This document shows positions 1 to 11,365 of a DNA stretch of 64,000 nt, piece by piece. Position 1 is the stretch's first letter; every line of letters begins with the position of its first letter. The position numbers and the translations under genes are program-made. Below the pieces are notes generated by a model. It was not told the origin of the DNA. It searched no databases and saw nothing but the letters and a program-made list of their open reading frames with translations. Source of the stretch: Lophium mytilinum (taxonomy: Eukaryota; Ascomycota; Dothideomycetes; Mytilinidiales; Mytilinidiaceae); NCBI GenBank assembly GCA_010093605.1, contig MU004185.1, positions 1,757,334 through 1,821,333 of the forward strand. The letters are read 5' to 3'.

Positions 1-723
1 CTCACCACTTGGAGGACCAGGCGCACCTGTGGAACTCGTGATACTTTCCCACAACTCTGTGTATGTATGTCTCGAAGGTGGTATGGTTTGAACAAGTCGA
101 TCAGTCTCCGCATTGATTCGTCTGGTCTCCTCATTGAGCTGTAGGGTCTCCTCATTGAGCTGTAGGGTCATCTCATAGAGTGCTCTGATATCCGCCTCGA
201 TGCTTCCGGTTATAGACTCAATTCTTGTCCTTTCCACTAGGGCGAGTCTGCTCTCAGCATGGCCATGCTCTCTCTCAGGAAAGAGTTGCGTGGTCTCCGG
301 CTGAAATGTCTCCGCGATGTCGTATAGTGCTTGAAGTGGCTCTAAAGGCGGTAGTGACACTGGGCGACGCTCCTGTGCTGTCTTTCTTCCCAAATCTCCT
401 CTTGAGGAAGCCAGGCGCGCACGATTCAACGATCGCTGCCCGATAGTATCGATAATCCTCCTACCTGCACCGGCTCCAGATTCTTGCGTGGCTCCATACT
501 GTGATTCCCTAGCAGAAATGGAGAAGTCTGGCGGGATAGGTGTGTGATCAAATGATTCGAGAAGTCCTGTCGGATACGCAATTGGTGTAACAAAATCCGT
601 CGTGAGTTCCAATTTCGGTAACCTGTATGTCGGGGTCGGACTTGCGCACTGTATTGTATACGGTGATGGTGTTTGCTGCTCTAATTCGGGCGTATGCTGC
701 TTTTTGGATAGTGCCTCCGCCAT
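1..723 (-). CDS. Unrecognised protein, N-terminal 241 residues (runs off window)
   Basis: One uninterrupted minus-strand frame runs from an ATG at 723 to the first base of the window, 241 codons with no stop, so the 3' part lies outside. The N-terminal half is rich in Pro, Thr and Ser and looks disordered. Residues about 170-225 are charged and helical, with a directly repeated short block (TLQLNEE twice) that predicts a coiled coil. I recognise no domain. Uninterrupted length and amino-acid composition favour a real gene over the short overlapping frames on the other strand. An upstream exon cannot be excluded. Confidence 0.6.
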   Translation of the reverse strand, partial: MAEALSKKQHTPELEQQTPSPYTIQCASPTPTYRLPKLELTTDFVTPIAYPTGLLESFDHTPIPPDFSISARESQYGATQESGAGAGRRIIDTIGQRSLNRARLASSRGDLGRKTAQERRPVSLPPLEPLQALYDIAETFQPETTQLFPEREHGHAESRLALVERTRIESITGSIEADIRALYEMTLQLNEETLQLNEETRRINAETDRLVQTIPPSRHTYTELWESITSSTGAPGPPSGE

Positions 724-1998
724 CCTACCCTTCGTATGAGGACACTGCCGACCCCTCTTACACTCACAATAACGATCAGACCTCCGCGAGTTTGAACACA
801 AAAAAGGATTGCAAGCCGCCACCACAACGCTGACGAGGATGCTGCGGTGTTAATGGCCAGCGCACGAGCCCGAGGCAGACACAACTAAAAACGCCCTGGC
901 TGTTGGATGAGGGGAATCCAGCCCTACTAGCCCTGCTCCCGTTTCATGATTCGAGGAGATGACCTACCGTGGTTCGTCTATTCTGTCAGCGGAGCAGGAG
1001 GGCTTAGAATAATACGACGCGCGCGCATGAGCGATATCCGGTTCTACTACTGGACACGAGGCATGGCTCCCCACGCCGCTTGCCGCAGTCAGCTCGCCAG
1101 CGGAGGCAGAGAGGTAGCGTGATTGCCTAATGGGCGATAGGTGCCATGGTAGTGAGGAATGTCGTTGGATCTAGGTTGGTTGAGACGAGAATAGACTTCG
1201 CCGTACCAGCTATTTTTGGCGATTCGTCTCAATTGTCATTACGGCATTGCATCATTGATTATATGGAGGTACATACAGTCCCAAAATTGATAATGGGCAC
1301 GAAAATGATGAGGTTCAGATTCTCAGGTAGCTGAGGGATGAGAATGAAATGAGCCTCAGGGAGCCTCCTAAAGTTGAAGTTGCACGGGCCTCAAATTCGC
1401 CTGTCGCTAGAGTTATTCTAAGCCCCATCCAACACCCAAGCCTCTAGAAAAGCCTCTGTGAGGCTGATACTCCTTGTAAGGCTGAAACTGTGCTCGATTT
1501 GAGAGACATATTTACGGTTTCAACAGCCGTAAACTTGCATTAAACAGGAAGGCTAGGAAATCTAGTTCGCTAAACTCCCACGCGCCCCCCGCCCCCCCGC
1601 CGCTCACCACAAGAACACCGGCGGACCACGACAATTGGTGGGCAGTCAACAGTGCAATCCGTGGAATGAGACTACCACCATACTTCCAGATCTGTAAACT
1701 CTTTACCCAGCTACCCCAAGAGGATCATTAGGGTGAACAAAGCTGAGTCGGGTAGCACGTGACACTTAGTCATCTACAAGTCAGCCAAACGACTGATCTA
1801 TACACCCTGAACGGCGAAGCTAGTGCACCTAGTCGGCATGAAAATAGCAAGAATGTGATCCAATTTGGTCACGCTCTTTTGACTCTTTCTAACTCGACGG
1901 TCAGAGTAGATTTCACTATCGCCATGTCCTAAGAACTACATCACTGCCCTTGCTTGACTCCTTCACAGGATGGAAAAGACTTTAAGTATTGAAGAGAT
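724..1998. other. Intergenic, no gene seen
   Basis: Between the partial gene at the window start and the 3' end of the ankyrin gene I see only short frames with unconvincing composition. No tRNA, array or transposon end was noticed. A C-rich run lies near 1583-1600. Confidence 0.5.
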
Positions 1999-3804
1999 CT
2001 AAGGCGGTAGCGCTTGTGCTGCTGATGGGGAAGTTTCGCTACTTGTCAGGAGTTCTACCCAATCCTGCTTATCAAGAGTCTCAGCAAATTCCTTGGCTGT
2101 TCTCCCTTGTGAATCGCGTATACTCTGGTCAATCCCTTCGCTGAAGAGACACATGGCTGTCTTCCGATACCCAAACCCGTCAATACGCACTAGGTCGGCG
2201 CCCTCCAGAAGGCAGTGCAAAGCTGTCTTGCCATCTAGGTTTGTCGCATTGATGTCTCCTCCAGCCTCAATGAGTGTATGGATGGTGAACACGGACGGCC
2301 ATTCCACAGGCCTTTGCCGAGTACTCATCACAGCTTCGAGTAGAGGTGGAGACCCATCATTCCTCCTCGCGACGACGTTGGCTCCAGCGTTCACTAAGAC
2401 GTCGATTACCTCGATGTTATTTTGAAATACGCTAACATGCAGAGCAGTTCTCCCGGTCTGGTCACAGGAGTAAACGCTTGCACCGGCTTCCAGTAGAATC
2501 GTCACGCCTTCGGTGATTGAGCTCGGACATGCCTTCCGTAGAGAAGCTTTTGACTCTGAACCACGGCACAGAGTAAGATTCGCCTCGCACGCTGCAATCA
2601 TGACATGAAGTGGGGACTCGCCTGCATGGTTTGTTGCGTTGACGTTCGCTCCCCGACTGATCAAATAGCGAAGCAAATTGACATATGAGAGATAGGTATC
2701 ATGGATGAGAGAACCGATTTGGTGGAGCACTGTGTCGCCGTTATCATCAGAGGCGTCGATATCTGCTCCTTCATCAAGCAAACATGCGATAACCTTTGTT
2801 CTGCAGCCATTTATTGCGCATAGAAGAGGAGTCATGCCTTTATACACCGTAGACCGTGCTTCCAAGTTGAACCCTCGTTCTACCAGCAACTTTATGGCAC
2901 CTGGTTTCGCCCCAAACATGGCTGTAGTGCCGATGGATTTGCTTGCTTCGGCATCGCATCCTCGCTCGAGCAGCATGCGCAAAGTATCCAGCCTGCCAGC
3001 TCGCGACGCATGGTGCAGCAGAGTGTACTCCCCGGCATCATTCTGCATCCTCCCTCCCTGCTCCAGAAGCGACTCCAGAAACTCCATTGAATAGTATCCA
3101 GCAGCATAATTCATCGGGCTGCTAGAGAGGTGCCTCATGAAATTAAGGTCAGCCCCGTAGTCGAGCAGCGCTCTGAAAAGCTCCATATTTCCTCCGGGCT
3201 GCCGGAGCGCCCACTCCAAAGCCGTTGTGCCGTTCTGGTCCGTCACATTTGGGTCGTAGCCATGCTCCAATAACACTCTCACGACCTCCATATGAGCTGC
3301 TGTGAACGCATCCGCTTCGATCGGCCCTGTCGACACCTTCACGCATTCAGCAAGGGGATGCGTGGTGCCACCGTAGGAGCCCTGGCACGCCGATTTCGCG
3401 CCACGCGCAGCAAACTCCTTGACGATATCGACGTTACCATTGCTAGCTGCGGACAGCAGAGCGGAGTCATCACTGAGAGGAAATTCATTCTTTTTGTCGA
3501 TGTCGGCGCCGTGGGCTAGGAGGAAACGGACGGCTTCCGTTTGGCCGTACTGTGTCGCGAGCACAAGCGCCGGTGCAGTGGACCGAAACTCTTCTCGTCT
3601 GTCTTCGAAACCATGGGAATACGGCGCTTTGTAGTCGATATCAAAGCCGGAGTTGAGGAGGCGGTCGAGGGTAGGGACGTCTCCTGCCGCGGCGGCCTCA
3701 AGCCATATCTTGACGTTTTCGAGGTCGGTGTTGCCAGATGAAGGCATTGCAAAGTGGGAAGAATCGTCGTTCGAGATGCATATTGGGCGCGTTACTTGCA
3801 GCAT
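1999..3804 (-). CDS. Ankyrin-repeat protein, intronless
   Basis: A 601-residue single-exon protein made almost wholly of ankyrin repeats. Repeats start at about residue 25 and run to about 580, with repeated helix-turn-helix signatures such as TALEWAL, TPLLCAI, TALHVSV and TALHCLL, each followed by LLExGAD/INA-type hairpins. There is no signal peptide, membrane segment or enzymatic domain. Ankyrin stacks bind proteins, and the partner cannot be read from sequence. Such intronless ankyrin genes belong to large, fast-changing families in Pezizomycotina and are often found near accessory DNA. The start at 3804 gives a short N-terminal tail; the Met at residue 18 (3753) is an alternative. The frame is intact throughout. 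Confidence 0.85.
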   Translation of the reverse strand: MLQVTRPICISNDDSSHFAMPSSGNTDLENVKIWLEAAAAGDVPTLDRLLNSGFDIDYKAPYSHGFEDRREEFRSTAPALVLATQYGQTEAVRFLLAHGADIDKKNEFPLSDDSALLSAASNGNVDIVKEFAARGAKSACQGSYGGTTHPLAECVKVSTGPIEADAFTAAHMEVVRVLLEHGYDPNVTDQNGTTALEWALRQPGGNMELFRALLDYGADLNFMRHLSSSPMNYAAGYYSMEFLESLLEQGGRMQNDAGEYTLLHHASRAGRLDTLRMLLERGCDAEASKSIGTTAMFGAKPGAIKLLVERGFNLEARSTVYKGMTPLLCAINGCRTKVIACLLDEGADIDASDDNGDTVLHQIGSLIHDTYLSYVNLLRYLISRGANVNATNHAGESPLHVMIAACEANLTLCRGSESKASLRKACPSSITEGVTILLEAGASVYSCDQTGRTALHVSVFQNNIEVIDVLVNAGANVVARRNDGSPPLLEAVMSTRQRPVEWPSVFTIHTLIEAGGDINATNLDGKTALHCLLEGADLVRIDGFGYRKTAMCLFSEGIDQSIRDSQGRTAKEFAETLDKQDWVELLTSSETSPSAAQALPP

Positions 3805-4229
3805 TGCAGATGGGAGAGGTGATGTACTGTGCCGCCGGGTCTCGGATAAACCTTATTGCGCTCTGCATTTCATTGGTTCTTTGGTGGCGGGGAATTTGGT
3901 AGGTAGGTATACCATGATGATACTTAGCGGTCAACATAAACCGTCAGTCTATCGAGTGGCAATCGCTCTTCTGAAACCTGGTGTTGATGGTGAATTATGA
4001 TAGATCGCGAAACGCGTAACACTTACATAGTAGTCATCCGTTAGGCAACCAAATGGGCACTCTTTGCAGACTATTCTAAATGGAGCTACCACACCTAGTG
4101 TAGATGAAAATAGTAACGGTGTGACCAGATTTGGCAATGTCTTGTCCACCTCTGATATCAGAACAAATCTCTTTCTCGGCATGGTTGTCTTAGATCCATT
4201 CCGTTCAGCAGATACCAATGTTTCGATCA
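3805..4229. other. Intergenic, no gene seen
   Basis: Upstream region of the ankyrin gene. It holds only short frames without recognisable content. The repeat remnant at 4230-4440 begins at its far end. Confidence 0.45.
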
Positions 4230-4440
4230 TATATAACTTTAACACTCCCTCGTCGCCGTTTGAGGTGCCTTGACAAATTAGAAAAGTTCCAAGTATATTC
4301 TTCTGGACACTCAGTCACCACTGTTCGAGGTGCCTCAATGGGCCACAGAGCTTCGAACCTTTTTAGTAGAGCCGCTTGATTGCGACCATTTGAGGTGTTT
4401 CAAAAGCGGATAAAACTTCCAACCTTATAGAAAGCCCTTC
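4230..4440 (-). repeat. Three-copy remnant of the 66-bp core repeat (inverted)
   Basis: Three copies of a core related to GTTTGAGGTGC lie at about 4256, 4318 and 4384, spaced about 65 bp apart. This matches the period and, on the opposite strand, the core of the 12-copy array at 10.44-11.25 kb. The spacers have diverged, so the copies look old. The segment ends about 80 bp beyond the VPS53 stop. Confidence 0.6.
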
Positions 4441-4520
4441 AAAGCCTGTATCAGACCCAGACCCCCCAACTGCTCGAACGCTGAACGCTTCACAATCCCT
4501 TCCGTCATCCTAAACCAACC

Positions 4521-7350
4521 CTACCTCCCCTCCTCTGCTCCTCTCCCAAACCGCCCAAAACTACTCATATCCCTCCTAAAGAACTTCCCAATATTCTTCA
4601 AATTCCCCTCCAAATTCCCCCCCTTCTCCACCTCCTGCTGCGACGTCTGGCCACCACCCCCCACCCCTCCCATCGTCGCGCTACTCCCCAACGCGGGACT
4701 CCCAAACCGATCCACCCCATCCCTCGCCGCATTCATCAACGCGCTCCCAAACGTCGCCGGATCGAACCTGCCACCCGCAAGCCCCGGCGTCCCCATCGCC
4801 GCCGCATTCCCCAAGCTGCCAATCCCCGTGCCGATATGGCCGGAGGGGATTTGCAAGGGGGTGAGCAGGGGGGATTGCGGGACAAGGTTCGCGTTGGCGG
4901 GCGCGGCGCGGAAGGCAGCGAAGAGGTCGACGAGGGCGGCCTGCTCGGACTTGCGGATGCCCTTGAGTTCGAGGATCTTGCGAAAGTTTGTGTCGGAGCG
5001 GTCGGCGATGTGGATGAGGTAGGCTTGCACGAGGGCTTCGGGGGGCGAGGGGCGCACTTGGAGGGTTTTGAGGAGCGGGTCGGTTTTGGACATGGATTGG
5101 GTGACGCGTTTGACGAAGCTTGAGGAGGTAGAACTTAGTATGAGTGTGTTTTGAGGGGACGGAGGGAGGTACGTACCTAGCTGGGGGCTGTGTGCCGGGC
5201 TCTTCGTTGATGATTGGGATTTCGGTAAAGCCTTTCTTCAGGACGTAGGAGTCTAGGAGCATTTGCTCTGCCCCGACCTCTGATATCGGCTTGCTCTGCA
5301 CGATGTTCGCGATGTAGGTGTTCGCCATCAAGTCGACAAGATTATCGCAGAACGCACGCGCATATTGCTGCTTATGCAGTAGAGCGAGGATTTCGCCTGA
5401 CTTCCCCTTCACGTGCCGCAACAGCTCCGCGACATAGGTGCTCTGATCCCCTACACTTTCAAGCTTGCTCCATGGCGTGTTGCGCATTTCTCTCCAGCTT
5501 GACTCGCAGTCGATCTCGACTTTACGGACAAGAGTTCGAACGGCTGCACTTGCTATACCCATGAAGGCATCGGCCTGGCTTTGGAGGTCGACTTTAGATC
5601 CTAGATCTTCGTCGATACGGGCTTTGATCTTCTCCTCAAGCTGGTTGGACGTAAGATAGCAGTAGTCGGCAGTATTCAAGATAAGCACGATGTCTTCTAG
5701 AGAGGGCCCCTGCGGACCTGGCCGCTCGCTGAGGAAGTGATACAGCACCTGCTGACCATACTGATCGAGGTATTTCGCAAAAGTCGTAGATAGCTCGAGT
5801 AGTCTGGTCCCGGTGGAAAGCTTCGCGCATTGAGCAAGCGTGAGGCGGTAGAAATGGAAGAGTTCCGTTGATGAAGCAATGACAGCCTGAGACGAAAATT
5901 CTTCTTCAGCGTTGCGGAGAGGTTGTTGTCGATACTTGGGTATCAGCGTTCCGAGTTGTCTATTAATATCAGTTATAGGTACCCAAGATACAGATATAAA
6001 GGTCGTACTTGTCTTGAGACTCAACCCAGAGGCTCATATAAGGCTCAAAGGCCTCAGATATAGCCTGGCCAAACGCATGTGGCCGATCGTCTTTCGAAGC
6101 CATGGTGTCTATCGACGACCGCGACTGTCTCATTCAGCATTTGAACTGTAGTTGGAATGACGCTTTTCCTACCTCGTTCAAGAACTTCCTCTCCAGACTG
6201 TGCTCAAAATCTAGAGTCTCTTGCAAACACGAGAGCAATAGATTCACATCCAAAGTCTGGCCATCAGTCCGTCTCGTTGATCGCTGGAGTATGCCCTTGA
6301 AATCGTCTCTCGTGCCTTCGCAGAAAGCATTCGCGAGCATCTCGTTGACCCTCCAGTACGGCGGGAATATTGAAGCATGTTCGACATCGTACGTCTTCAG
6401 CATCCGGTTGAACCACGAATACCTCCTAGAGATATTATCCAGCGAGCCAGCCTGCAAAACAATCAGCCATCAATAACCAATCATTGAGAGCGGTAAGTGA
6501 CTGAATGGAGGAGAGATTCAGGATTAAAAGAATTGGAATTAAAAGTGAAAGTGCGTACTTCATCATTCCCCCGAAACACCTGCCTATACTCCCGCAACTG
6601 TGTATTGCAATACCAATTGACCAGCCTCGCCCTCGCATGCTCCCCCAGCGCATCCATCACCAAACACGACTCTCCTAGCATCGCCTTCCGGGACCCAACC
6701 TCCCCCTTCGCAAATATAACCTCAAAGTCCTCGCAGATCTGCTCGAGTAGCTCCCGCTGTAGATCTGCGACATTCCGACTTAGCGCCGCAATCTGATCAA
6801 TACTCCTATAGCTCTTGAAATGCGCGACGAGTTGTATAACCGCTTGCAGTAGCTGCGCGCACTCGCGGTACTGCCTGCTCTTACTCAAGCTCCGCAGCTG
6901 CTCGTACGCCGTCGTGAGCATCTGCAGGCGCTTCAGCGCGGTCATAGACAGCGTGAGATTCCGCTTCGTGTTGTCAAGCCGTTTGATATCCGCCGTCATC
7001 TCGGTGATAGTCTGTTCCGTTTGAATAGCCCTGGCGCGCACATTCTCGATTTTCCTGAAGAGGTCTGCGAGCTCGGCCTTTGCGGCCTGGATGCGCTGCA
7101 CGCTCGAGGCATCTGAGGCGGTTTGCGAGGCGACGAAGGCGGCGATGTCCTCGTCCAGGTCATCTTGGTAGTTGCGGAGGGTTGCGGAGGTGGCGCGGAC
7201 GGCGGGGAGGGTGGAGGGGTGCGAGAAGATGGCGTTGAGGTGGTCGATGGGGTCGTAGTCCACTATGTTTGGTTTGTCAGTTACGGAAGGGGGTGATTTG
7301 TTTGGAAGAGGGCACCTGAGTATACCGGAGTCCAGAGCAGCTGAAGACAT
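4521..7350 (-). CDS. VPS53: VPS53, GARP complex subunit
   Basis: Vps53 is a subunit of the GARP complex, which tethers endosome-derived vesicles to the trans-Golgi. Six exons fit: 7350-7326, 7262-6559, 6451-6173, 6124-6009, 5959-5177 and 5118-4521, giving 834 residues. The first intron removes a run that interrupts the family's start and restores SVDYDPIDHLNAIF. The N-terminal part is the coiled-coil bundle (DNTKRNLTLSMTALKRLQML). The middle keeps FGQAISEAFEPY and IPKYRQQPL, and the C-terminal part keeps KILELKGIRKSEQ. The last 100 residues are Gly/Ser-rich with a basic end. All introns are 48-107 nt with GT-AG ends. It is divergent from the MFS gene across 1.2 kb. Confidence 0.95.
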
Positions 7351-8531
7351 GAAGTCAGTTTACGCCCGCATTGAGACGCACGCGGTTCGAGGGAACCTGG
7401 GTTGGGGGGAAGTGTAATGCGGAAAGAAAGGGAGAGGTAACGTGCAGGGAAATTTAGTTATAACGTATTGTTGGTTACACGTTCTGTTTCATGCGTCGTC
7501 GTCGTCTTCAATGCCAGATATCAGATCGCCAGTCGTTGGCGAGCATGGTCCGAGCGCAAAACGCCATGTCACGACTTCCCCTGACCTCCAACCTCGACAT
7601 TTGACAAACTTTGTGGATAATTGATATTCACCTAGCTCAGCCAATTCAAGTTTTGGTGATTGGTGTTAAAAATTCGACCGTTAGTACTGCTATGTCCATG
7701 CGCGCAAATTTAAAACAATAACACCCGCGTCAAGGTCGACGCCGCACGAATTAGGCTACCTCTTGACTCTCAAACTACATGAGAGCTGAGCCACCCTCGA
7801 ACAGTAGTGAAGGGTGGGCAGAATGAAAAATGTATGTCCCCGTCCTGAGGACGCTCGGGATTCATTCAAATCCGAACTCCTGCTCTGGTAGCAATCCCTG
7901 CACAATCTTTCAGCAGCACATGGCGCCGAGGTCTTTCTATACCCTGATATATACATGTCATTCGCTGGAGGCCCGCTTCTACCGTGTCTAGCTGTTACAG
8001 TCAATAGGTGGCCTAAATTATAGGATCGAGCAGTGACAGTGTCGCCCCTTCTCCCGTGCCTGCAATGTAAATATACCCTGCTTTTACGGAAAGATAACTA
8101 CCCCAATATCTCTTAGAATACTATCAATACTCAGTTCTGTCTACTTCTCTGCCGTTTGTAGTCTTATAGAAGTCCTGTTCTGTAACGTTCTCAATATCTA
8201 GGCGGCACTTTCACCGGTATCAGGGTAGGCTGGGGGCCTTACTACCACGTCGTGGGACTTTATAGTAGATGGTAAGCGATTGCGGACAATACTAATATGT
8301 CGGCCCAGATTTCCACATACCCACCAGTAGGGCCACCCGTAGGGCCTCCCGTAGAAGCGCTCATGGAATCATGCGTTCAACGCTGCGGCCACCTCGAGTA
8401 TAAGTGCAATAGGTAGGTATCATATCGTGCACCTTTCCTCGTGAGCTTAAACCGAACTATCTCGAAGTTCCCAGCCTCAGAACTCCCATTACTTGCCGCC
8501 TCAATAGCATACACTCTAGCACTGTAAAATC
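7351..8531. promoter_or_regulatory. Divergent intergenic region between VPS53 and the MFS gene
   Basis: About 1.2 kb separates two starts that point away from each other, so promoters for both must lie here. I see no conserved frame, array or RNA gene. Two short near-repeats of a GTAGGGCC motif occur at about 8325-8352. No binding site can be named with confidence. Confidence 0.4.
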
Positions 8532-10415
8532 ATGGCCAGCACACCTTTATCGATGTCAAACAGCGCCTGGGAGCTGGAGTCATGGACTGCAAGAAGTCGC
8601 GAAAGCATCAAAGAGACCGAAAGCCCCACCTCCACGGTCGAAATCTGGAAAGAGAGAAGAACAACCGATTTGTCGGCTCAAGAACCCCTTTATACGACTA
8701 TCAATACCTCGCCACGCTCAGTCCACGGAATTCCTTGGGTAGTCGTCACCGTGACCATCCTCTCGACCGTGTTCGTCTATTCTATGGACAACACAATCGT
8801 CGCCCTCATCCAGCCAAGAATCCTGAACACGCTGGGCCATATCGAGCTGCTGCCTTGGATCCAGGTGGGCTTTTCTATAGTTGCAGTCTCCATGAATCTC
8901 ACATGGTAAGGCTTCACGGTTGCTCATAGAGCTGGTAAGTATCTTGAACGCTGAATTCGCGCACAGGGGCAAACTGTTTAGTCAATTCAACGGAAAGACA
9001 CTCTTCTGCTTCTTCGTTTTCATCTTTATGGTCGGGTCGGCAGTCTGCGGCGCAGCGCCCTCGATGAACGCCTTTATCGTCGGACGAGCTTTAACCGGCG
9101 TCGGAGGTTCTGGGATCTACATGGGCGGCATCATGGTTCTGTCCGCTCTCACCGATGCCGTCGAGAGGCCTATGTATATCAGCTATGTAGGCATGATGTG
9201 GTGTCTTGGTACTTCGTAAGTTGCGTCTTATAAACTGGAGTTTCTTGATATCTAAGCAGTTGCAGTCTAGGTCCGATCATTGGAGGAGTCTTTGCTGATA
9301 GCTCGGCGACTTGGAGATGGGGGTTCTACCTCAATCTCTGCGTTGGCGCTGTCATCGCGCCTCCGCTCCTTCTGAAGATGCCATCTTACGATCCTCGTCC
9401 CGGCGTTCCCATCAAGCAACGGCTTCGCGAGCTTGACTGGGTAAGCATGGTCTTGCTAGTCGGCGCGATCGCGTCCCTTCTTATCGCCATCAGCTTCGGG
9501 GGCTCCAGATACCCTTGGTCGGGCGGGCAGATCATAGGTTCCTTCGTCTGCTCCGGCGTCCTCTGGCTCCTCTTCATCCTGCAGCAGATCTTCTGCCTTT
9601 TCACCACTCGCGAACACCGTCTGTTTCCAGTCGCATTTCTGAAAGACTGGGAGATGTGCGTCCAATTCGTAAACATTGCATGTTCGATGAGCGTTCTCTT
9701 CATCCCCATCTTCATGACGCCCGTGAGTCCAGTACCGCCTCCCACCTCGTCCGTCCCCAAGTTAACACTACCCCAGCTATACTTCCAATTCGTCCGAAGC
9801 GCAGACACCCTCGAAGCAGCCGTGCACCTCCTCCCCTTCGTCATCCTCACCGCCGCCGCCATGATGGTCAACGGCGCCCTCGGCGTCAAACTGGGCTGGT
9901 ACATGCCATGGTATCTCGTCGGCTCGATCCTAGTAGTCATTGGCGCCGCCCTCCTCCAGACAATCTCCCAGACGACCTCCACCTCCAAGATGTACGGGTA
10001 CATCATCCTCATCGCGGTCGGCGTGGGAAGCTATGGCATGATGCCTTTCAGCGTTGCGCAAGCCAAGGTAGACCCGGCGCAAGCGCCCGCAGCGCGCGCG
10101 TTCATTGGATTCGGGCAGATGCTGGGAGCCTCGTTCTCTGTGGCCGTTGCGAACTCGGTTTTCATTAACCGTGCGACGGTGGGGATAAGGCATATTTTGC
10201 CGGAGGAGAGCTTGGGGGCTATCCAGGCGGCCATAGCGGGTGTGAGCGGGAGCATATTTGAGAAATTGAGCAGGGAGGAGAAGAAGGAGGTGTTGGATGC
10301 CATTGTGGCGGCGATAAAAGATGTGTTTGTGATGCCGCTGACGATGGGCGCCGCGACGTTAGTGCTGTCACTGGCTATGAAGAGGGAGCGGTTGGTTGCG
10401 AAAGTTGAGAAATAG
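8532..10415 (+). CDS. MFS multidrug transporter, DHA2 (14-TM) type
   Basis: Major facilitator protein of the 14-helix drug:proton antiporter class, expected in the plasma membrane. Exons 8532-8905, 8967-9215, 9266-9722 and 9777-10415 give 572 residues. The cytosolic N-terminus (about 75 residues) is followed by the first helix, with DNTIVALIQPRIL in place of the family's LDxTIV motif. Then come GRALTGVGGSGIYMG (antiporter motif C region) and LGPIIGGVFAD with WRWGFYLNL. The third intron (9723-9776) is 54 nt, a multiple of three without a stop; removing it gives the family-like FMTPLYFQFVRS. Substrate is unknown. No biosynthetic cluster surrounds it. Confidence 0.9.
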
Positions 10416-10439
10416 GGCATTTGTGAATGCTTTTTCCAG

Positions 10440-11250
10440 ATGAAAGAGTGGCCGGTTGGAAGACCCCAAACGGTGGCAACCTAGTGTCAAAATTAAATGT
10501 ACTGAAACTATTAGAGACAATTGAAGCAACTCAAACAGTGGCAAGCAACTGTCAAACCTGGCTGTGATTGAAAATTTAATAGCTAGTTGAAGCACCCTAA
10601 ACGATGGCGATCAAGTGTTAAAATTGAATATGATCGCAACCTTTGTAACCTGTTGAAGCACCCCAAGCGGTGGTAAGTAGCCGTCTAAATTGAATACGAT
10701 CGGAAGTATAATAGCCATTTGAAGCACCCTAAACGGTGGCAAGCAAGTGTCAAGAATGAACAAAATCGAAAATTTAATAGTCGGTTGAAGCTCCCCAAAC
10801 GCTGGCAAGCAATCGTCCTAAATGAATATGCTCGAAACTTTGATAGCCGATTAAAGCCACTCAAACAGTGGCAAGCGAGTGTCGAGACTAGCTTTGATTG
10901 GAAATTTGGTGGCTGGTTGTAGCGCCTCAAACAGTGGCAAGCAACTGTCCAAAATGAATATAACCGAAGACTTGTTAGCCGATTGGAGCCACTCAAACAG
11001 TGGCAAGCCAGTGTCAAAACAGGTAGTGATCGAAAATTTGTTAGCTGGTTGAAGTACCTCAAATGGTGGCAAGCGAACGTCCAAAATTCCATGAATATGA
11101 TTGAAAATTGAGTAGTCGGTCAAATCACCTCAAACGACGGCGAGCGAGAGGCAAAACTGGCTATCATCGAGTTTTTGATAGTCATTTGATTGAGTTTTTG
11201 ATAGTAAGTTGAAGCACCTCAAACGGTGGCAAGCAAGGTTCAAGATGTTC
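10440..11250. repeat. Tandem array, 12 copies of a 66-bp repeat with a hairpin core
   Basis: Cores like GCACCTCAAACGGTGGCAAG occur at about 10463, 10527, 10593, 10659, 10725, 10791, 10856, 10922, 10988, 11054, 11126 and 11214. The step is 64-66 bp until the last two units (72 and 88 bp). Each core is an inverted repeat. In some units the arms are CACC/GGTG, in others GCCACT/AGTGGC (10856 and 10988), so the two sides changed together. Because 66 is a multiple of three, long minus-strand frames cross the array and encode a 22-residue repeat, probably by chance. It begins about 25 bp after the MFS stop. Confidence 0.9.
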
Positions 11251-11365
11251 GGCAAGGTACTGAGATTTGAATTACAGGTGATGATAATTATACAATCATA
11301 ATACAATACAATATAATACAATATAACTAGCCTCTCTGTCCCAACTTCTCCTTCTTCCTCCCACG

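Noticed and set aside
7380-7400. GGTTCGAGGG string resembling a tRNA T-loop
   Set aside because: No matching acceptor or anticodon stem around it.
10685-11123. Minus-strand frames encoding a 22-residue repeat
   Set aside because: The 66-bp period is a multiple of three, so any stop-free phase yields a repetitive frame; two phases are open, which argues against coding.
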